From: Methylorubrum populi
GTDB taxonomy: Bacteria > Pseudomonadota > Alphaproteobacteria > Rhizobiales > Beijerinckiaceae
Length of the DNA: 64,000 bases
Reading direction: 5' to 3'
Assembly (NCBI GenBank): GCA_036946625.1
Contig: JAQIIU010000002.1
Location: forward strand, 682,001-746,000
A program made the position numbers and the translations under genes. Below the pieces are notes generated by a model that saw nothing but the letters and a program-made list of their open reading frames with translations, was not told the origin of the DNA and searched no databases. Numbering within the stretch: position 1 is the first letter of the stretch; the number at the start of each line of letters is the position of its first letter. Shown here one piece after another: positions 1 through 9,341 of the stretch.

Positions 1-1385
1 AGCCGTCGATCCCCGACACGATCGAGATCTTGAAGGGCCTGAAGCCGTACTTCGAGGAATTCCACAAGCTCAAGTACACCACCGACGCGGTGAAGGCCGC
101 GGTGGAACTGTCGGCCCGCTACATCAACGACCGCAAGCTGCCCGACAAGGCGATCGACGTGATCGACGAGACCGGCGCTTCGCAGATGCTGGTGCCGGAG
201 GCGCGCCGCAAGCGCACCATCGGCGTCAAGGAGATCGAGACCACCATCGCCACGATGGCGCGCATCCCGCCCAAGACCGTGTCGAAGGACGATGCGGTGG
301 TGCTCAAGAACCTGACCGAGAACCTGAAGCGGGTCGTCTACGGCCAGACCAACGCCATCGAGGCGCTGACCTCGGCGATCAAGCTGGCCCGCGCCGGCTT
401 GCGCGATCCCGACAAGCCGATCGGCTCCTACCTGTTCGCCGGCCCGACCGGCGTCGGCAAGACGGAGGCGGCCAAGCAGCTCGCGGCCTCGCTCGGCGTC
501 GAGATGCTGCGCTTCGACATGTCGGAGTACATGGAGCGGCACACGGTCTCGCGGCTGATCGGTGCGCCGCCCGGCTATGTCGGCTTCGACCAGGGCGGGC
601 TGCTCACCGACGGGATCGACCAGCACCCCCACTGCGTGCTGCTGCTCGACGAGATCGAGAAGGCGCATCCGGACCTGTTCAACATCCTGTTGCAGGTGAT
701 GGACCACGGCAAGCTGACCGACCACAACGGCAAGCAGGTCGATTTCCGCAACGTCATCATCATCATGACCTCGAACGCGGGCGCCTCGGATCTGGCGAAG
801 TCGGCCTACGGCTTCACCCAGTCGAAGCGCTCGGGCGACGACGTGGAGGCGATCAACCGGCTGTTCGCGCCGGAATTCCGCAACCGCCTCGACGCCATCA
901 TCTCGTTCGGCCACCTGCCGAAGGAGGTCGTGGCCAAGGTCGTCGACAAGTTCGTGCTCCAGCTCGAAGCGCAGCTCGCCGACCGCAACGTCACGATCGA
1001 ACTCTCGGACGAGGCCCGCGACTGGCTGGTGGAGAACGGCTACGACGACGCGATGGGCGCCCGGCCCATGGCCCGCCTGATCCAGTCCACCGTCAAGACG
1101 CCGCTCGCCGACGAGGTGCTGTTCGGCTGCCTCAAGGACGGCGGTGCGGTCAAGGTGGTGCTGAAGAAGCCGGAGGCGGAGGATGCGAAGGGCAAGACCG
1201 AACTCGGCTTCGAGTTTCCCGCCGGCCCAGTGACGCCGAAGCCGGAGACGGACGTCGCCAACGCCGCCAAGCGCAAGCGCTCCAAGCCGCGTTCGGCCCC
1301 GCGCAAGAAGGCGGTCAAGCGCGACGGCGGTCCGTCCGGCGGGGGCGGCGTCCGCACCGTGCCGAAGGTCCCGCTGAAAGTCTGA
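1..1385 (+). CDS. clpA: ATP-dependent Clp protease ATP-binding subunit ClpA (5' truncated by window)
   Basis: The reading frame is open from base 3 and the true start lies upstream of the window. What is visible is the end of the first AAA+ module, then the second AAA+ module with Walker A GPTGVGKT (bases 441-464), Walker B LLLDEIEKAH and the ClpA/ClpB-type GAPPGYVG pore loop. ClpA unfolds substrates and feeds them to ClpP in the cytoplasm. Family identity is secure. After the conserved core there is a C-terminal tail of about 50 residues rich in Lys, Arg, Pro and Gly (KRKRSKPRSAPRKKAVKR), longer than in enterobacterial ClpA. The neighbouring clpS expected upstream is out of view. Confidence 0.95.
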   Translation, partial: PSIPDTIEILKGLKPYFEEFHKLKYTTDAVKAAVELSARYINDRKLPDKAIDVIDETGASQMLVPEARRKRTIGVKEIETTIATMARIPPKTVSKDDAVVLKNLTENLKRVVYGQTNAIEALTSAIKLARAGLRDPDKPIGSYLFAGPTGVGKTEAAKQLAASLGVEMLRFDMSEYMERHTVSRLIGAPPGYVGFDQGGLLTDGIDQHPHCVLLLDEIEKAHPDLFNILLQVMDHGKLTDHNGKQVDFRNVIIIMTSNAGASDLAKSAYGFTQSKRSGDDVEAINRLFAPEFRNRLDAIISFGHLPKEVVAKVVDKFVLQLEAQLADRNVTIELSDEARDWLVENGYDDAMGARPMARLIQSTVKTPLADEVLFGCLKDGGAVKVVLKKPEAEDAKGKTELGFEFPAGPVTPKPETDVANAAKRKRSKPRSAPRKKAVKRDGGPSGGGGVRTVPKVPLKV

Positions 1386-1522
1386 AATCTGGCCGGACGG
1401 TCGCTCGCGAGAGCGACTGTCCTCGATTCCGGAGCGGGTTGCGTTCCTGCGCCGGCTCCCGGATATGGGCGGCGCCGCATCCCTCTTGAGGACGCGCAGC
1501 GTCGACTGGCAATGGGGGAATC

Positions 1523-1798
1523 ATGACGAGCGACGCGCAGGAGGAGCATCTCACGCCTGTCGCGACACCACCGCAGATGCCGGTGCGACCGGCACCGCTC
1601 ACCGCCCGCGAGCGGCGGCGCCGCCGCCGCAAGTCCCGTCACCGGGGCGAGGAGATCCTGGGCTGGATCCTGGTGCCGCTGATCCTGATCGGTCTGGTCT
1701 GGGGCGTGAACGCGGTGCTGGAAGCAATGGGCACCAGCCCAGGCGTGGCGTGGGACCAGCTCATGCAGGTGAAGGCCGCGCTCGAAAAGAAGATGTGA
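1523..1798 (+). CDS. small membrane protein of unknown function (91 aa)
   Basis: I do not recognise a family. The protein has a Pro-rich N-terminus (1-25), a very basic stretch ERRRRRRKSRH around residues 29-40, then one hydrophobic segment ILGWILVPLILIGLVWGV (about 45-63) and a short acidic/basic tail. By the positive-inside rule the N-terminus would be cytoplasmic. The ATG is preceded by a GGGGGA ribosome site. It follows clpA by 137 bases in the same direction. That gap holds a 7-bp hairpin without a T tract, so co-transcription cannot be judged. Confidence 0.65.
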   Translation: MTSDAQEEHLTPVATPPQMPVRPAPLTARERRRRRRKSRHRGEEILGWILVPLILIGLVWGVNAVLEAMGTSPGVAWDQLMQVKAALEKKM

Positions 1799-1831
1799 CG
1801 GCGAAAGGACGCTTTCCCTCGGGCGCAACGG

Positions 1832-2161
1832 TCAGATCGACGCCTGCTCGAGCGTCCGGGCGACCCACTTGTTGAGGCTGAGCCCGGCGCGGCGGGCGGC
1901 GGAGGCCACGGCGCGGTGCAGTCCGGGATCGACCCGGACCACGAACTGTCCGGAGAACGGCTTTTCCGGCTCTTCGCCGCGCTGGGCGCAGAAGGCCAGA
2001 TAGTCCTCGATGCTGTCGGCCAGCGCCTGCTTCAACTCGTCGACCGAACGGCCCTGGAACGTGATCACGTCGCGAAGGTTGAGCACCTCGCCGTGAAAGA
2101 GTTCGGCCTCTTCGTCGTATTCGACAAAAGCCTCGTAGCCCTTGTGGTGCATGACGGTCAT
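1832..2161 (-). CDS. hicB: HicB family antitoxin
   Basis: 109 residues. The N-terminal half (MHHKGYEAFVEYDEEAELFHGEV onward, given here only as its first part) has the HicB partial RNase H-like fold with the F-x-G-x-V and V-T-F-x-G patterns. The C-terminal half [19 protein letters not shown] is a ribbon-helix-helix that would bind its operator, followed by LNKWV. The ATG at 2161 overlaps the hicA stop by four bases, which is the usual toxin-first hicAB order. An internal ATG at 2152 is an alternative start. The role is to neutralise HicA mRNA interferase and repress the operon. Confidence 0.88.
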   Translation of the reverse strand: MTVMHHKGYEAFVEYDEEAELFHGEVLNLRDVITFQGRSVDELKQALADSIEDYLAFCAQRGEEPEKPFSGQFVVRVDPGLHRAVASAARRAGLSLNKWVARTLEQASI

Positions 2162-2418
2162 CGTCTGAATCCCGCTTCGGTGAGGAAGCGCCTGACGGAT
2201 TTCACCGCACCCTTGTCGGTCTCCTTCTGCGGGTGCGGTCGGTGGAAGACCGCACGCACGCCGTTGAGGGCGACCCGGACGCGAGAGCCTCGTCCTTCTT
2301 CGATCTCCGCACCGCAGGCCCTCAACAGGCGTTCGATGTCGGTCCAGGCGATGCCGGAACGGACGGGATCGGCGAAAATCGCTTCGAGCGTCGCCCGGTG
2401 CTTCCCGCTCACCTTCAT
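2158..2418 (-). CDS. hicA: HicA family mRNA interferase toxin
   Basis: 86 residues, typical HicA size. The double-stranded-RNA-binding-like fold is recognisable from WTDIERLLRACGAEIEEGRGSRVRV and the catalytic His in FHRPHP near residue 59. HicA cleaves mRNA on the ribosome when HicB is lost. The gene is translationally coupled to hicB (ATGA overlap at 2158-2161). The start codon lies only two bases from a dyad that probably serves as operator, leaving no room for a normal ribosome site. Confidence 0.87.
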   Translation of the reverse strand: MKVSGKHRATLEAIFADPVRSGIAWTDIERLLRACGAEIEEGRGSRVRVALNGVRAVFHRPHPQKETDKGAVKSVRRFLTEAGFRR

Positions 2419-2420
2419 AT

Positions 2421-2439
2421 AGTATCAGTCTTCGATACT
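2421..2439. promoter_or_regulatory. candidate HicB operator (AGTATC-N7-GATACT)
   Basis: A perfect 6-bp dyad with a 7-base spacer sits immediately upstream of the hicA start. The stretch is AT-rich against a GC-rich background and would overlap the -10 region of the hicA promoter. Ribbon-helix-helix HicB proteins are known to bind such dyads. Operator function is inferred from position and symmetry. Confidence 0.5.
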
Positions 2440-2472
2440 GAAAGCCAGACGACGCCTCTCGCCGGACACCGT

Positions 2473-3690
2473 CTACTCCGCCGCCGCCTTGCTCAAGCCG
2501 ATCCGCCGCCAGATGGTGCTCAGCGCCTCCACGAGGTGGTCGATGTCGGCGTTGGAGTGCAGCGGCGAGGGCGTGATGCGCAGGCGCTCGGTGCCGCGCG
2601 GCACGGTCGGGTAGTTGATCGGCTGCACGTAGATGCCGAACTCGTCGAGCAGGGTGTCGCTGATCGCCTTGCACAGCACCGGATCGCACACCATCACCGG
2701 CACGATGTGGCTGCGGTTGGCCAGGGTCGGAATGCCCGCCGCGTCGAGGGCCTGCCGCACCCGGGCGACGCGCTCCTGATGGCGCGTGCGCTCGGCCCCG
2801 CTCGCCTTGAGGTGGCGGATGCTCGCCGCCGCGCCCGCCGCGACCGCGGGCGGCAGCGAGGTGGTGAAGATGAAGCCCGAGGCGAAGCTGCGCACGAAGT
2901 CGCAGAGCTGGGCCGACCCCGTGATGTAGCCGCCATGGACGGCGAACGCCTTGCCGAGCGTCCCCTCGATCACGTCGAGGCGGTGGGCCAGCCCCATCCG
3001 CTCCGAGATGCCGCCGCCCCGCGTCCCGTAGAGGCCGACCGCGTGGACCTCGTCGAGATAGGTGAGCGCACCGTGCGCTTCCGCCACGTCGCAGATCTCG
3101 TCTATGGGAGCGATGTCGCCGTCCATGGAATAGACCGACTCGAAGGCGACGAGCTTGGCCCGTCCGGGCTCCACCAGGGCGAGCTTGCGGTTCAGGTCCT
3201 CCGGATCGTTGTGGCGGAAGATCTGGCGTTCGGCCCGGCTCGACCGGATGCCCTCGATCATCGAGGCGTGGTTGCCCTCGTCGGAGAAGACGACGCAGCC
3301 CGGCAGCTTGGCCGCGAGCGTGCCGAGGGCGGCCCAGTTCGAGACGTAGCCGGAGGAGAAGATCAGCGCCGCTTCCTTGCCGTGCAGGTCGGCCAGTTCC
3401 TGCTCCAGCAGCACGTGGTAGTGGTTGGTGCCGGAGATGTTGCGGGTGCCGCCCGCCCCCGCTCCGCAGCGGTCGATCGCCTCGTGCATCGCCCGCAGCA
3501 CGGACGGATGCTGGCCCATGCCGAGATAGTCGTTGGAGCACCAGACGGTGACCTCGCGCGCGCCGCCGGGGCTGTGATGGGTGGCGTGGGGGAAGCGCCC
3601 GGCCTGCCGTTCGAGGTCGGTGAAGACGCGGTAGCGGCCCTCCCGGTGGAGACCGGCGATCGCATTGCCGAAGAACGCCTCGTAATCCAT
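2473..3690 (-). CDS. hemA: 5-aminolevulinate synthase
   Basis: 405 residues, full length for the alpha-oxoamine synthase family. It condenses glycine and succinyl-CoA to 5-aminolevulinate (C4 or Shemin pathway), the first tetrapyrrole precursor. PLP-binding features are visible: the catalytic Lys at about 247 in [20 protein letters not shown] with the PLP Asp around 214, and the [10 protein letters not shown] segment. The start has a strong AGGGGAG ribosome site. It is the last gene of the photosynthesis run, 56 bases after puhE, which ties precursor supply to bacteriochlorophyll production. hemC, a later enzyme of the same pathway, lies at 51.7-52.6 kb. Confidence 0.97.
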   Translation of the reverse strand: MDYEAFFGNAIAGLHREGRYRVFTDLERQAGRFPHATHHSPGGAREVTVWCSNDYLGMGQHPSVLRAMHEAIDRCGAGAGGTRNISGTNHYHVLLEQELADLHGKEAALIFSSGYVSNWAALGTLAAKLPGCVVFSDEGNHASMIEGIRSSRAERQIFRHNDPEDLNRKLALVEPGRAKLVAFESVYSMDGDIAPIDEICDVAEAHGALTYLDEVHAVGLYGTRGGGISERMGLAHRLDVIEGTLGKAFAVHGGYITGSAQLCDFVRSFASGFIFTTSLPPAVAAGAAASIRHLKASGAERTRHQERVARVRQALDAAGIPTLANRSHIVPVMVCDPVLCKAISDTLLDEFGIYVQPINYPTVPRGTERLRITPSPLHSNADIDHLVEALSTIWRRIGLSKAAAE

Positions 3691-3746
3691 GACCGTTCTC
3701 CCCTGTGGAGTTGCTGTCGGCGGGCGGATCTCGCGTCCGCCTCATC

Positions 3747-4556
3747 TCATTCGCGTTGCACGGCCCCAGTTTCCCGCGCCTCGTCGGCGACCGGTGCCGC
3801 ACGGCCGGGCAGGCTCCAGTTCCACAAGGCCGCCGAGGGCAGCGGCAGCATCAGGAACCAGTGCTCCAGGGTGGCGAGTGCCGCGAGCGTCGCGAGGAGG
3901 CCGAGGCCCGCGACCGTCTGAGGCGCGGCCTCGGCCCCGAGCGCGCCGCGGGCGAGCAGAACCGTCGCGGCGGTGCCGAGCGTCACCGAGACCGGAAACA
4001 GCGGGTTCATCGGCCGTCGGCTCAGGTAGCAGGCGAGATAGCCGAGATGCGAGGGCAGGAACTCGGCGTGGAGGTTGCGCACCCCGAGGAACAGGTTCAG
4101 CCGCGCCGAGGCGTTCATCAGCGCGAGCAGGGCGTAGGTCCACAGCGCGACGCGGTTCCCCTGCCCCCAGGTCAGGCAGAGGATGGCGAGGCCGCAGCCG
4201 AGGATCGCGAATTCGTGCCAGAGGCTGGCGGCGAGGGCGGCGAGGAAGCGGTCGAGCCCGTGCAGGTTCGGCGCGCAGGCCGCGGGCTTCGGCCCGGAGA
4301 CGAAGCCCATGTAGTAGCTCATCTCCTGCCAGCCCCAGAGGACCACCGCGGCGGTGAAGCCGAGATAGGCGCCGGTCTCGGTGTCGTCGTCGGCGACCGC
4401 GCGGATCGCCCACAGGGCGGCCGTGGCCACGGCGCTCGCCGCGATCAGGCTGCGGGCATGGGTCCGCCGCGGCAGGTGCTGGAGCACCAGAACCAGCCCG
4501 GTGGCCGACCACCACAGCAGGACGGCGTAGAGCGCCGGGGCAGCGTAGGCGCCCAT
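3747..4556 (-). CDS. puhE: photosynthetic complex assembly protein PuhE
   Basis: 269 residues with about seven to eight hydrophobic segments, for example near residues 8-27, 36-55, 66-84 and 106-135, consistent with the PuhE family of integral membrane proteins. Known puhE mutants affect reaction centre and light-harvesting 1 assembly; the molecular action is not settled. Identity rests on the hydrophobic pattern, the motif WGWQEMSYYMGF and the location just after acsF (a one-base gap). Co-transcribed with acsF and hemA by position. Confidence 0.85.
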   Translation of the reverse strand: MGAYAAPALYAVLLWWSATGLVLVLQHLPRRTHARSLIAASAVATAALWAIRAVADDDTETGAYLGFTAAVVLWGWQEMSYYMGFVSGPKPAACAPNLHGLDRFLAALAASLWHEFAILGCGLAILCLTWGQGNRVALWTYALLALMNASARLNLFLGVRNLHAEFLPSHLGYLACYLSRRPMNPLFPVSVTLGTAATVLLARGALGAEAAPQTVAGLGLLATLAALATLEHWFLMLPLPSAALWNWSLPGRAAPVADEARETGAVQRE

Positions 4557-4557
4557 G

Positions 4558-5646
4558 CTACCAGACCGGCCGGAGGCGGATGTCGGCGGGCATGGCGTTG
4601 CGCTTGACCGGCAGCAGGTAGAGCCGCGCGAAAGTCGCCGCCGCGAGCGCCGTCTGCGCCGCGTGCTTCAGCTTGCCCGCAAGCCCGCCCTGCGCCTTGG
4701 CGGCGGCGATCTTCTCCGCACGGACCAGAAGCCGGTCGAGGCCGGCCTTGAAACGCGGATCGTCGAGATCGAGGGTGATCGGAAAGGTCTGCTTCGAGAT
4801 CTCGGAGGTGATGCGGAAGACCTTGAAGTCGTAGTCCGTCGGATCGACACCCAGCGCCCGATGGAAGGCCGGGCGGCAATGGTCGCGGACGTACATCGTC
4901 GCGAACACCGCGAGCAGGAAGAACCGTATCCAGTAGCGGTTGACCCCTTCCGTCAGCTTCGGATTGGCGCGCATCAAGAGCGCGAAGGCCTCGCCGTGGC
5001 GGAACTCGTCATTGCACCACTTCTCGAACCACTTGAAGATCGGGTGGATGCGCCGCTCGGGGTGCCGTTCCAATTCGCGGTAGATGGTGATGTAGCGGGC
5101 GTAGCCGATCTTCTCGGAGAGGTAGGTCGCGTAGAAGATGAATTTCGGGCGGAAGAAGGTGTACTTCTTCGTCCTGGTCAGGAAGCCGAGATCCACGCCG
5201 ATGCCGAAATCCTTCAGCGTGTCGTTGATGAAGCCGGCATGCCGCGCCTCGTCGCGGCTCATGAAGCCGAACAGCTCCTTGATGTCCTTGTTCTTGGCCC
5301 GCTTGCGCATCTCGGCGTAGAGCACGCAGCCGGAGAACTCGGCGGTGATCGAGGAGACGAGGAAGTCGAGGAACTCCTTGCGCAGTTCGGGGTCCATGCC
5401 GGAGAGGTCGCAGTCGAACTCGGCGTTGCGCACGAAGTGGCGCTTGTTCGGGTCCGAGCGCAGTTCGTCGATCAGGATGTCCCACTCGCGGCGCACCGGC
5501 TCGACGTTCGTCCGGTCGAGCTCGTCGAAATCGGTGGTGTAGAAGCGCGGGCTCAGGAAGGTCGTGGCCTGCGCGGCCTTGGTCGATTCGTTGACCGGAT
5601 GGCGGGGGCCGGGGGCCCCGGCCGGGGGCTGGACGGTGGCGTTCAC
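4558..5646 (-). CDS. acsF: aerobic Mg-protoporphyrin IX monomethyl ester oxidative cyclase AcsF
   Basis: 362 residues starting at a GTG (5646) with GGAGGA just upstream. The enzyme closes the isocyclic ring E using O2 and reductant. Diiron ligands are visible as DEARHAGF (Glu about 133, His about 136) and EFRHGEAF further on. Presence of this oxygen-dependent cyclase rather than the radical-SAM BchE fits aerobic phototrophs. The GTG overlaps the stop of the preceding small gene (GTGA at 5643-5646), so translation is probably coupled. Length and motifs match the family. Confidence 0.96.
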   Translation of the reverse strand: MNATVQPPAGAPGPRHPVNESTKAAQATTFLSPRFYTTDFDELDRTNVEPVRREWDILIDELRSDPNKRHFVRNAEFDCDLSGMDPELRKEFLDFLVSSITAEFSGCVLYAEMRKRAKNKDIKELFGFMSRDEARHAGFINDTLKDFGIGVDLGFLTRTKKYTFFRPKFIFYATYLSEKIGYARYITIYRELERHPERRIHPIFKWFEKWCNDEFRHGEAFALLMRANPKLTEGVNRYWIRFFLLAVFATMYVRDHCRPAFHRALGVDPTDYDFKVFRITSEISKQTFPITLDLDDPRFKAGLDRLLVRAEKIAAAKAQGGLAGKLKHAAQTALAAATFARLYLLPVKRNAMPADIRLRPVW

Positions 5647-5957
5647 AGCTTCCTCCGTTCGGAAAAGCTCACCTCGTAGAGCTCGGTCAGTTCGAGGTGG
5701 GCGATCAGCTTGGTCCAGGCCCGCTCCAGCCGGCCGGCGCGGGTGACGGTGGCGGTGCGGCGCACGGTGATGCGTTCGCCGTAGGGCACCGCGGTCGGCG
5801 CGTCGTGGACCCGGACCTCGTCGCCGGGCGCGATCTCGAAGCCGGCATCCAGGGTCACGTGGGCGTGCAGGCTTTCCGGCGTCTGCTCGATCTCCACGGT
5901 GCAGGGCACCTCGACGACCGTCTTGCCGATCCAGGCCATCTCCGTCGCTCCCATCAC
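5643..5957 (-). CDS. uncharacterised 104-aa protein between puhC and acsF
   Basis: I do not recognise a characterised family. The protein is soluble, with no membrane segment. It begins [20 protein letters not shown] and has a beta-rich first half ([20 protein letters not shown], then [16 protein letters not shown]) followed by an amphipathic helix ([19 protein letters not shown]). It overlaps puhC by four bases at its start and acsF by four at its end, so it is made in step with both. The position suggests a role in cyclase or reaction-centre assembly, but that is inference only. An internal start MAWIG is possible. Confidence 0.8.
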   Translation of the reverse strand: MMGATEMAWIGKTVVEVPCTVEIEQTPESLHAHVTLDAGFEIAPGDEVRVHDAPTAVPYGERITVRRTATVTRAGRLERAWTKLIAHLELTELYEVSFSERRKL

Positions 5958-6424
5958 CGCATCTCGGCCCCGGGCAGCAGGCGGGCGAAGGCCTTGGCGT
6001 TCGAGGGGCCGAAGGCCAGCAGCGCGACGTGGCGCCCGGTGGCCTCATCCTCCAGCGACAGCGTGCCGTTGTCGAATCGCGTCAGCGTGAAGGGCGGATC
6101 GCGGCTCAGGCCCTCGCGCTGGCGGGCCTGCGCCAGCCCGCGCAAGGTGCCCCGGATGAAGCCGTCCTGGCCCGGTTCGATCCGGGCGACGAGCCGGCCG
6201 CCCTCGGCCGCCCGCAGGTCGATGGCGCCGTCCGGCCGGTCCTCGGCGCGGAAGGCCAGCGTCTCGACCGCGCGGGCCGGCGGCTCCTGCGGTCCCGCCT
6301 CCCGGTCCCGGCCGAGGAACACCGCGCCGACGACGACCGTCAGAAGCGCCGCGACGGCGAGCAGCGCCGGACGCTGCAACGCGGGCTTGTGCGGCGGCGG
6401 CCGGACGTTCAGCTCCACGGGCAT
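5954..6424 (-). CDS. puhC: photosynthetic complex assembly protein PuhC
   Basis: 156 residues. There is a single N-terminal transmembrane helix (about 20-40, [20 protein letters not shown]) followed by a periplasmic domain containing [13 protein letters not shown] and the conserved [11 protein letters not shown] region. PuhC is needed for efficient LH1-RC core complex organisation. The gene lies between puhB (15-base gap) and the 104-aa gene (ATGA overlap). The assignment depends on the single-helix topology, length and the strict puhABC order. Confidence 0.88.
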   Translation of the reverse strand: MPVELNVRPPPHKPALQRPALLAVAALLTVVVGAVFLGRDREAGPQEPPARAVETLAFRAEDRPDGAIDLRAAEGGRLVARIEPGQDGFIRGTLRGLAQARQREGLSRDPPFTLTRFDNGTLSLEDEATGRHVALLAFGPSNAKAFARLLPGAEMR

Positions 6425-6439
6425 CGCCTCGTCCTCCTG

Positions 6440-7111
6440 CTATCGGGAGATGGCGGCGAGGCGGCCGGCGGTCGCCACCGGCCGCTCGACCGCGATGGCC
6501 ATCGGCTCGCCGGTCCGCGCCGGACCCTCCGCCCGCGCGGCGAGCGCTCGCGCGACCAGCGCCGCGACGCCGCGGGCGTCCGGCACCGAGCGCAGCATCG
6601 GCTCGGGACGACTCACCCGCCAGGGCCGGGCATGGGGCCAGAGATGCAGGTAGGCGACCCGCTCGCCCGGCGGCAGGCGCAAGGGGATGTCGCCGCTGCC
6701 GTCGGCGAACAGGCGCAGATCCGCCGATTCGATGCGCACGTGCGGCAGGTTGAGGGTGATCGGCAGGGCGATGCCGACATGCATCACCACGCGGCGGTCG
6801 GTCAGCGTGTAGACCGTGGTGCGGTGGACGAGCCAGGCGAGGACGGTGAGCAGGCCGAGCGCGCCGAGGCCGACCAGCAGCGTCGGTCCGGCGACCGCGA
6901 GCGCCCGCGCCGGTCCCTCGCTCGCGGCGGCGCCGAGGGCGAGCAGGGCGGCCGCACCGGCGAACCACAGCATGACGAGGCGGGCGTGGAAGGCGCGCAG
7001 GAGCACGCCGGACAGGGTCGGCGCGCCCCGCCACAGGATGCGTTCGCCCGCCGGCAGCGGGCCGGGCATCCCGCGCAGGGTGCCCTCGGGGAGGAATTCC
7101 GATTCGCTCAC
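6440..7111 (-). CDS. puhB: photosynthetic complex assembly protein PuhB
   Basis: 223 residues from a GTG start that overlaps the puhA stop (GTGA). The PH-like/YdbT-type domain motif LPAGERILWRGAPT at residues 17-30 is typical of PuhB, followed by two to three transmembrane helices (about 48-62, 77-95) and TTVYTLTDRRVVMHVGIALP. PuhB is a reaction centre assembly factor. The gene follows puhA directly, as in other purple bacteria. Confidence 0.93.
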   Translation of the reverse strand: MSESEFLPEGTLRGMPGPLPAGERILWRGAPTLSGVLLRAFHARLVMLWFAGAAALLALGAAASEGPARALAVAGPTLLVGLGALGLLTVLAWLVHRTTVYTLTDRRVVMHVGIALPITLNLPHVRIESADLRLFADGSGDIPLRLPPGERVAYLHLWPHARPWRVSRPEPMLRSVPDARGVAALVARALAARAEGPARTGEPMAIAVERPVATAGRLAAISR

Positions 7112-7881
7112 AGCAGCGGCTCCGCGCGGGCCGGCGAGGCGTAGAGGGTGCCGGCGCCGAAATAGGCCATGATCCGCTCCTCCTCCCGCAGGGTCACGGA
7201 ATCCGGGTCCCGGGTGCCGGGGATGTCGGCGAACTGCGCCGCCAGCAGCGCCTCGGTCTTCACGGTGCGGGAGAGACGGCCGGTGGTGCAGAAGGTGACC
7301 GGCATCAGCACCCGGCGGCCGCCCGCGCCGAGTTCGACCTCGTAGTAGCGCACGAAGGCTTCGCCGCGGTCGACCCAGAGATCGACCACGGTGCCGGCCA
7401 CCTGCCGGTCGGCACCGTAGACCGGCATTCCGATCGGGTTCGGTCCGTCCTCGTGCACCACGAAGGTGTCGGCGACGCGCAGCGGCACGATGCGGTACTG
7501 GTCGTCCCAGGTGCGGTCGTGCTCGTCGTGGCGCGGCACCCAGGCCCCGGGGCCGACGCCCGCCTGGAGCGAGGTGTCGGTGCGGAAGTAGGGTGCGCCG
7601 GGAAACACCTCGCGGCGGGCGCTCGGCACGTCGGCGTCGTAGGCGATGTTGGTCTGCGGCGCATACGTCGTATGCCCGCTCGCCAAGCGGAAGGCCTTCG
7701 GAGAGGGGATCAGGATCGGGTCCGGACCCTTCAGGCGGCCGGCGGCCTCGTTCTCCAGCGGGTAGCCCTCGCGCCGGTCCTCCCGCCGCAGGTAGAAGAC
7801 GAGACCCGCGAAGAAGATCCAGAACGCGTAGAGCGTGACCTGCGCGACGTCGATATAACCGGTGATCTCGCCTCTGGGCAT
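7108..7881 (-). CDS. puhA: photosynthetic reaction centre H subunit
   Basis: 257 residues. One N-terminal transmembrane helix (about 12-32, VTLYAFWIFFAGLVFYL) is followed directly by the H-subunit signature RREDRREGYPLE and a cytoplasmic beta-rich domain with GMPVYGADRQVAGTVVDLWV. The H subunit caps the L and M subunits and shapes the proton path to the secondary quinone. L, M and cytochrome genes (puf operon) are not in this window. The start ATG is 14 bases after the lhaA stop. Confidence 0.97.
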   Translation of the reverse strand: MPRGEITGYIDVAQVTLYAFWIFFAGLVFYLRREDRREGYPLENEAAGRLKGPDPILIPSPKAFRLASGHTTYAPQTNIAYDADVPSARREVFPGAPYFRTDTSLQAGVGPGAWVPRHDEHDRTWDDQYRIVPLRVADTFVVHEDGPNPIGMPVYGADRQVAGTVVDLWVDRGEAFVRYYEVELGAGGRRVLMPVTFCTTGRLSRTVKTEALLAAQFADIPGTRDPDSVTLREEERIMAYFGAGTLYASPARAEPLL

Positions 7882-7895
7882 GGCACGCCTCCCGA

Positions 7896-9341
7896 TCAGG
7901 TGGGACGGTTGACGAAGGATTCGAACGGACGGGGCCGGATCTCGTCCGGACGGTCGGGCGCGCGCGCATCCGCGCGCACCAGCGGACCGATCGCGACGAG
8001 GGTGGCGAAGAGCAGCGCGATCTCGACGTGGTAGACGATGAGGTAGCCGATGGCCGGCTCGTTCATGCCCTCGCCGAGGGCACCCGACTGCGCCACCGCG
8101 GCGCCGAGATCGCGCAGGATGCCGCTCGCGGCGATGGCGCTGCCCGCGGCGGTGGCCTGCGCCGCCCCCCAGGCGCCGAGCGCCAGCCCGGTATCCTCCG
8201 GCCCGGCCTTCGCCATCGAGGCGGTGAGCGTGCCGTGGGCGAACAGGCCGCCGCCGATGCCGATCAGCGTCACGCCCGCCGCGAACAGCCGGGCGGAGCC
8301 GAGCGGCGCGGCGAAGACGACGGCCGAGAAGGCGGCGATGCCGATCACCGTGCCGACGGCCGCGACCCGGTAGGGGTCCCCGCCGCGGTTGAGCCAGCGC
8401 GCCGCCGCGATCAGCCCGAGTCCGCCGCCGGCGGCGAGCATGGCGGTGAGCGCCGTGGTCTGCCCGACGCTGAGCCCGAGGATCTGCCCGCCATAGGGTT
8501 CGAGCAGGATGTCCTGCATCGAGAAGCCGGCGGTGCCGAGGGCGATCGCCGCCAGGCGCCGCCGCGCCGCGCCCTCCCCGGCATAGCCGCGCCAGGATCG
8601 GGAAAAGCTCGGCCGCGGCGCGGATTTGTCGGTGCGGGCGGGGTTCCGCGGCTCCTGCTTCCACAGGGCCACGCCGTTGAGCACGAGGGTGATCAGCGCC
8701 GCGCCCTGGATCACCTGGATCAGGCGGATCGCCGAGAAATGCGCGAGCGCCAGCCCGAACAGCAGGGCGCTGCCCATCATGCCGGCGAGCAGCATGGCGC
8801 AGAGGAGCGCCACCACCTTCGGCCGCGCATGCGCCGGCGCGAGATCGGTGGCGAGCGCCAGCCCGACGGTCTGCGTGGTGTGAAGCCCCGCGCCCACCAG
8901 CAGGAAGGCCAGCGCGGCCGCCGCATGGCCGACCCAGAGCGGGCCGGTGGTGTCGCCCGACAGGATCAGCAGGGCGAACGGCATGATGGCGAGCCCGCCG
9001 AACTGCAGCAGCGTGCCGAACCAGATGTAGGGCACGCGCCGCCAGCCCAGCACCGAGCGGTGCGTGTCCGAGCGGAAGCCGACGAGCGCCCGCAACGGGG
9101 CGAAGAGCAGCGGCAGCGACAGCATCACCGCGACGATCCAGGCCGGGACCGACAATTCGACGATCATCACCCGATTGAGCGTGCCGATCAGCAGCACCGC
9201 CGCCATGCCGACGGTGACCTGGAACAGCGAGAGACGCATCAGCCGGCCGAGCGGCAGCTCCTTCGTCGCCGCATCGGCGAAGGGAAGGATCGCCGGGCCG
9301 AGGCGCAGGAACGCCCGGGTGATGGCGAGGCCGGATTTCAT
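7896..9341 (-). CDS. lhaA: LhaA/PucC-family major facilitator, LH1 assembly protein
   Basis: 481 residues with about 12 transmembrane segments. Family signs are GTLNRVMIVELSVPAWIVA near the N-terminus, the LVGFRSDTHRSVLGWRRVPY loop, MQDILLEPYGGQILGLSVG and GLFAHGTLTASM. LhaA is required for light-harvesting 1 assembly, and members are thought to bind or deliver bacteriochlorophyll. The ATG at 9341 overlaps the bchM stop (ATGA). The coding region is uninterrupted. A related MFS gene lies at 21.7 kb next to bchG. Confidence 0.94.
   Translation of the reverse strand: MKSGLAITRAFLRLGPAILPFADAATKELPLGRLMRLSLFQVTVGMAAVLLIGTLNRVMIVELSVPAWIVAVMLSLPLLFAPLRALVGFRSDTHRSVLGWRRVPYIWFGTLLQFGGLAIMPFALLILSGDTTGPLWVGHAAAALAFLLVGAGLHTTQTVGLALATDLAPAHARPKVVALLCAMLLAGMMGSALLFGLALAHFSAIRLIQVIQGAALITLVLNGVALWKQEPRNPARTDKSAPRPSFSRSWRGYAGEGAARRRLAAIALGTAGFSMQDILLEPYGGQILGLSVGQTTALTAMLAAGGGLGLIAAARWLNRGGDPYRVAAVGTVIGIAAFSAVVFAAPLGSARLFAAGVTLIGIGGGLFAHGTLTASMAKAGPEDTGLALGAWGAAQATAAGSAIAASGILRDLGAAVAQSGALGEGMNEPAIGYLIVYHVEIALLFATLVAIGPLVRADARAPDRPDEIRPRPFESFVNRPT

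Noticed and set aside
1396..1417. 7-bp hairpin after clpA as a terminator
   Set aside because: The stem is short and not followed by T residues on the plus strand.
2233..3921. Long plus-strand reading frame opposite hemA
   Set aside because: Mirror of the hemA coding pattern; no start signal, and hemA is certain.
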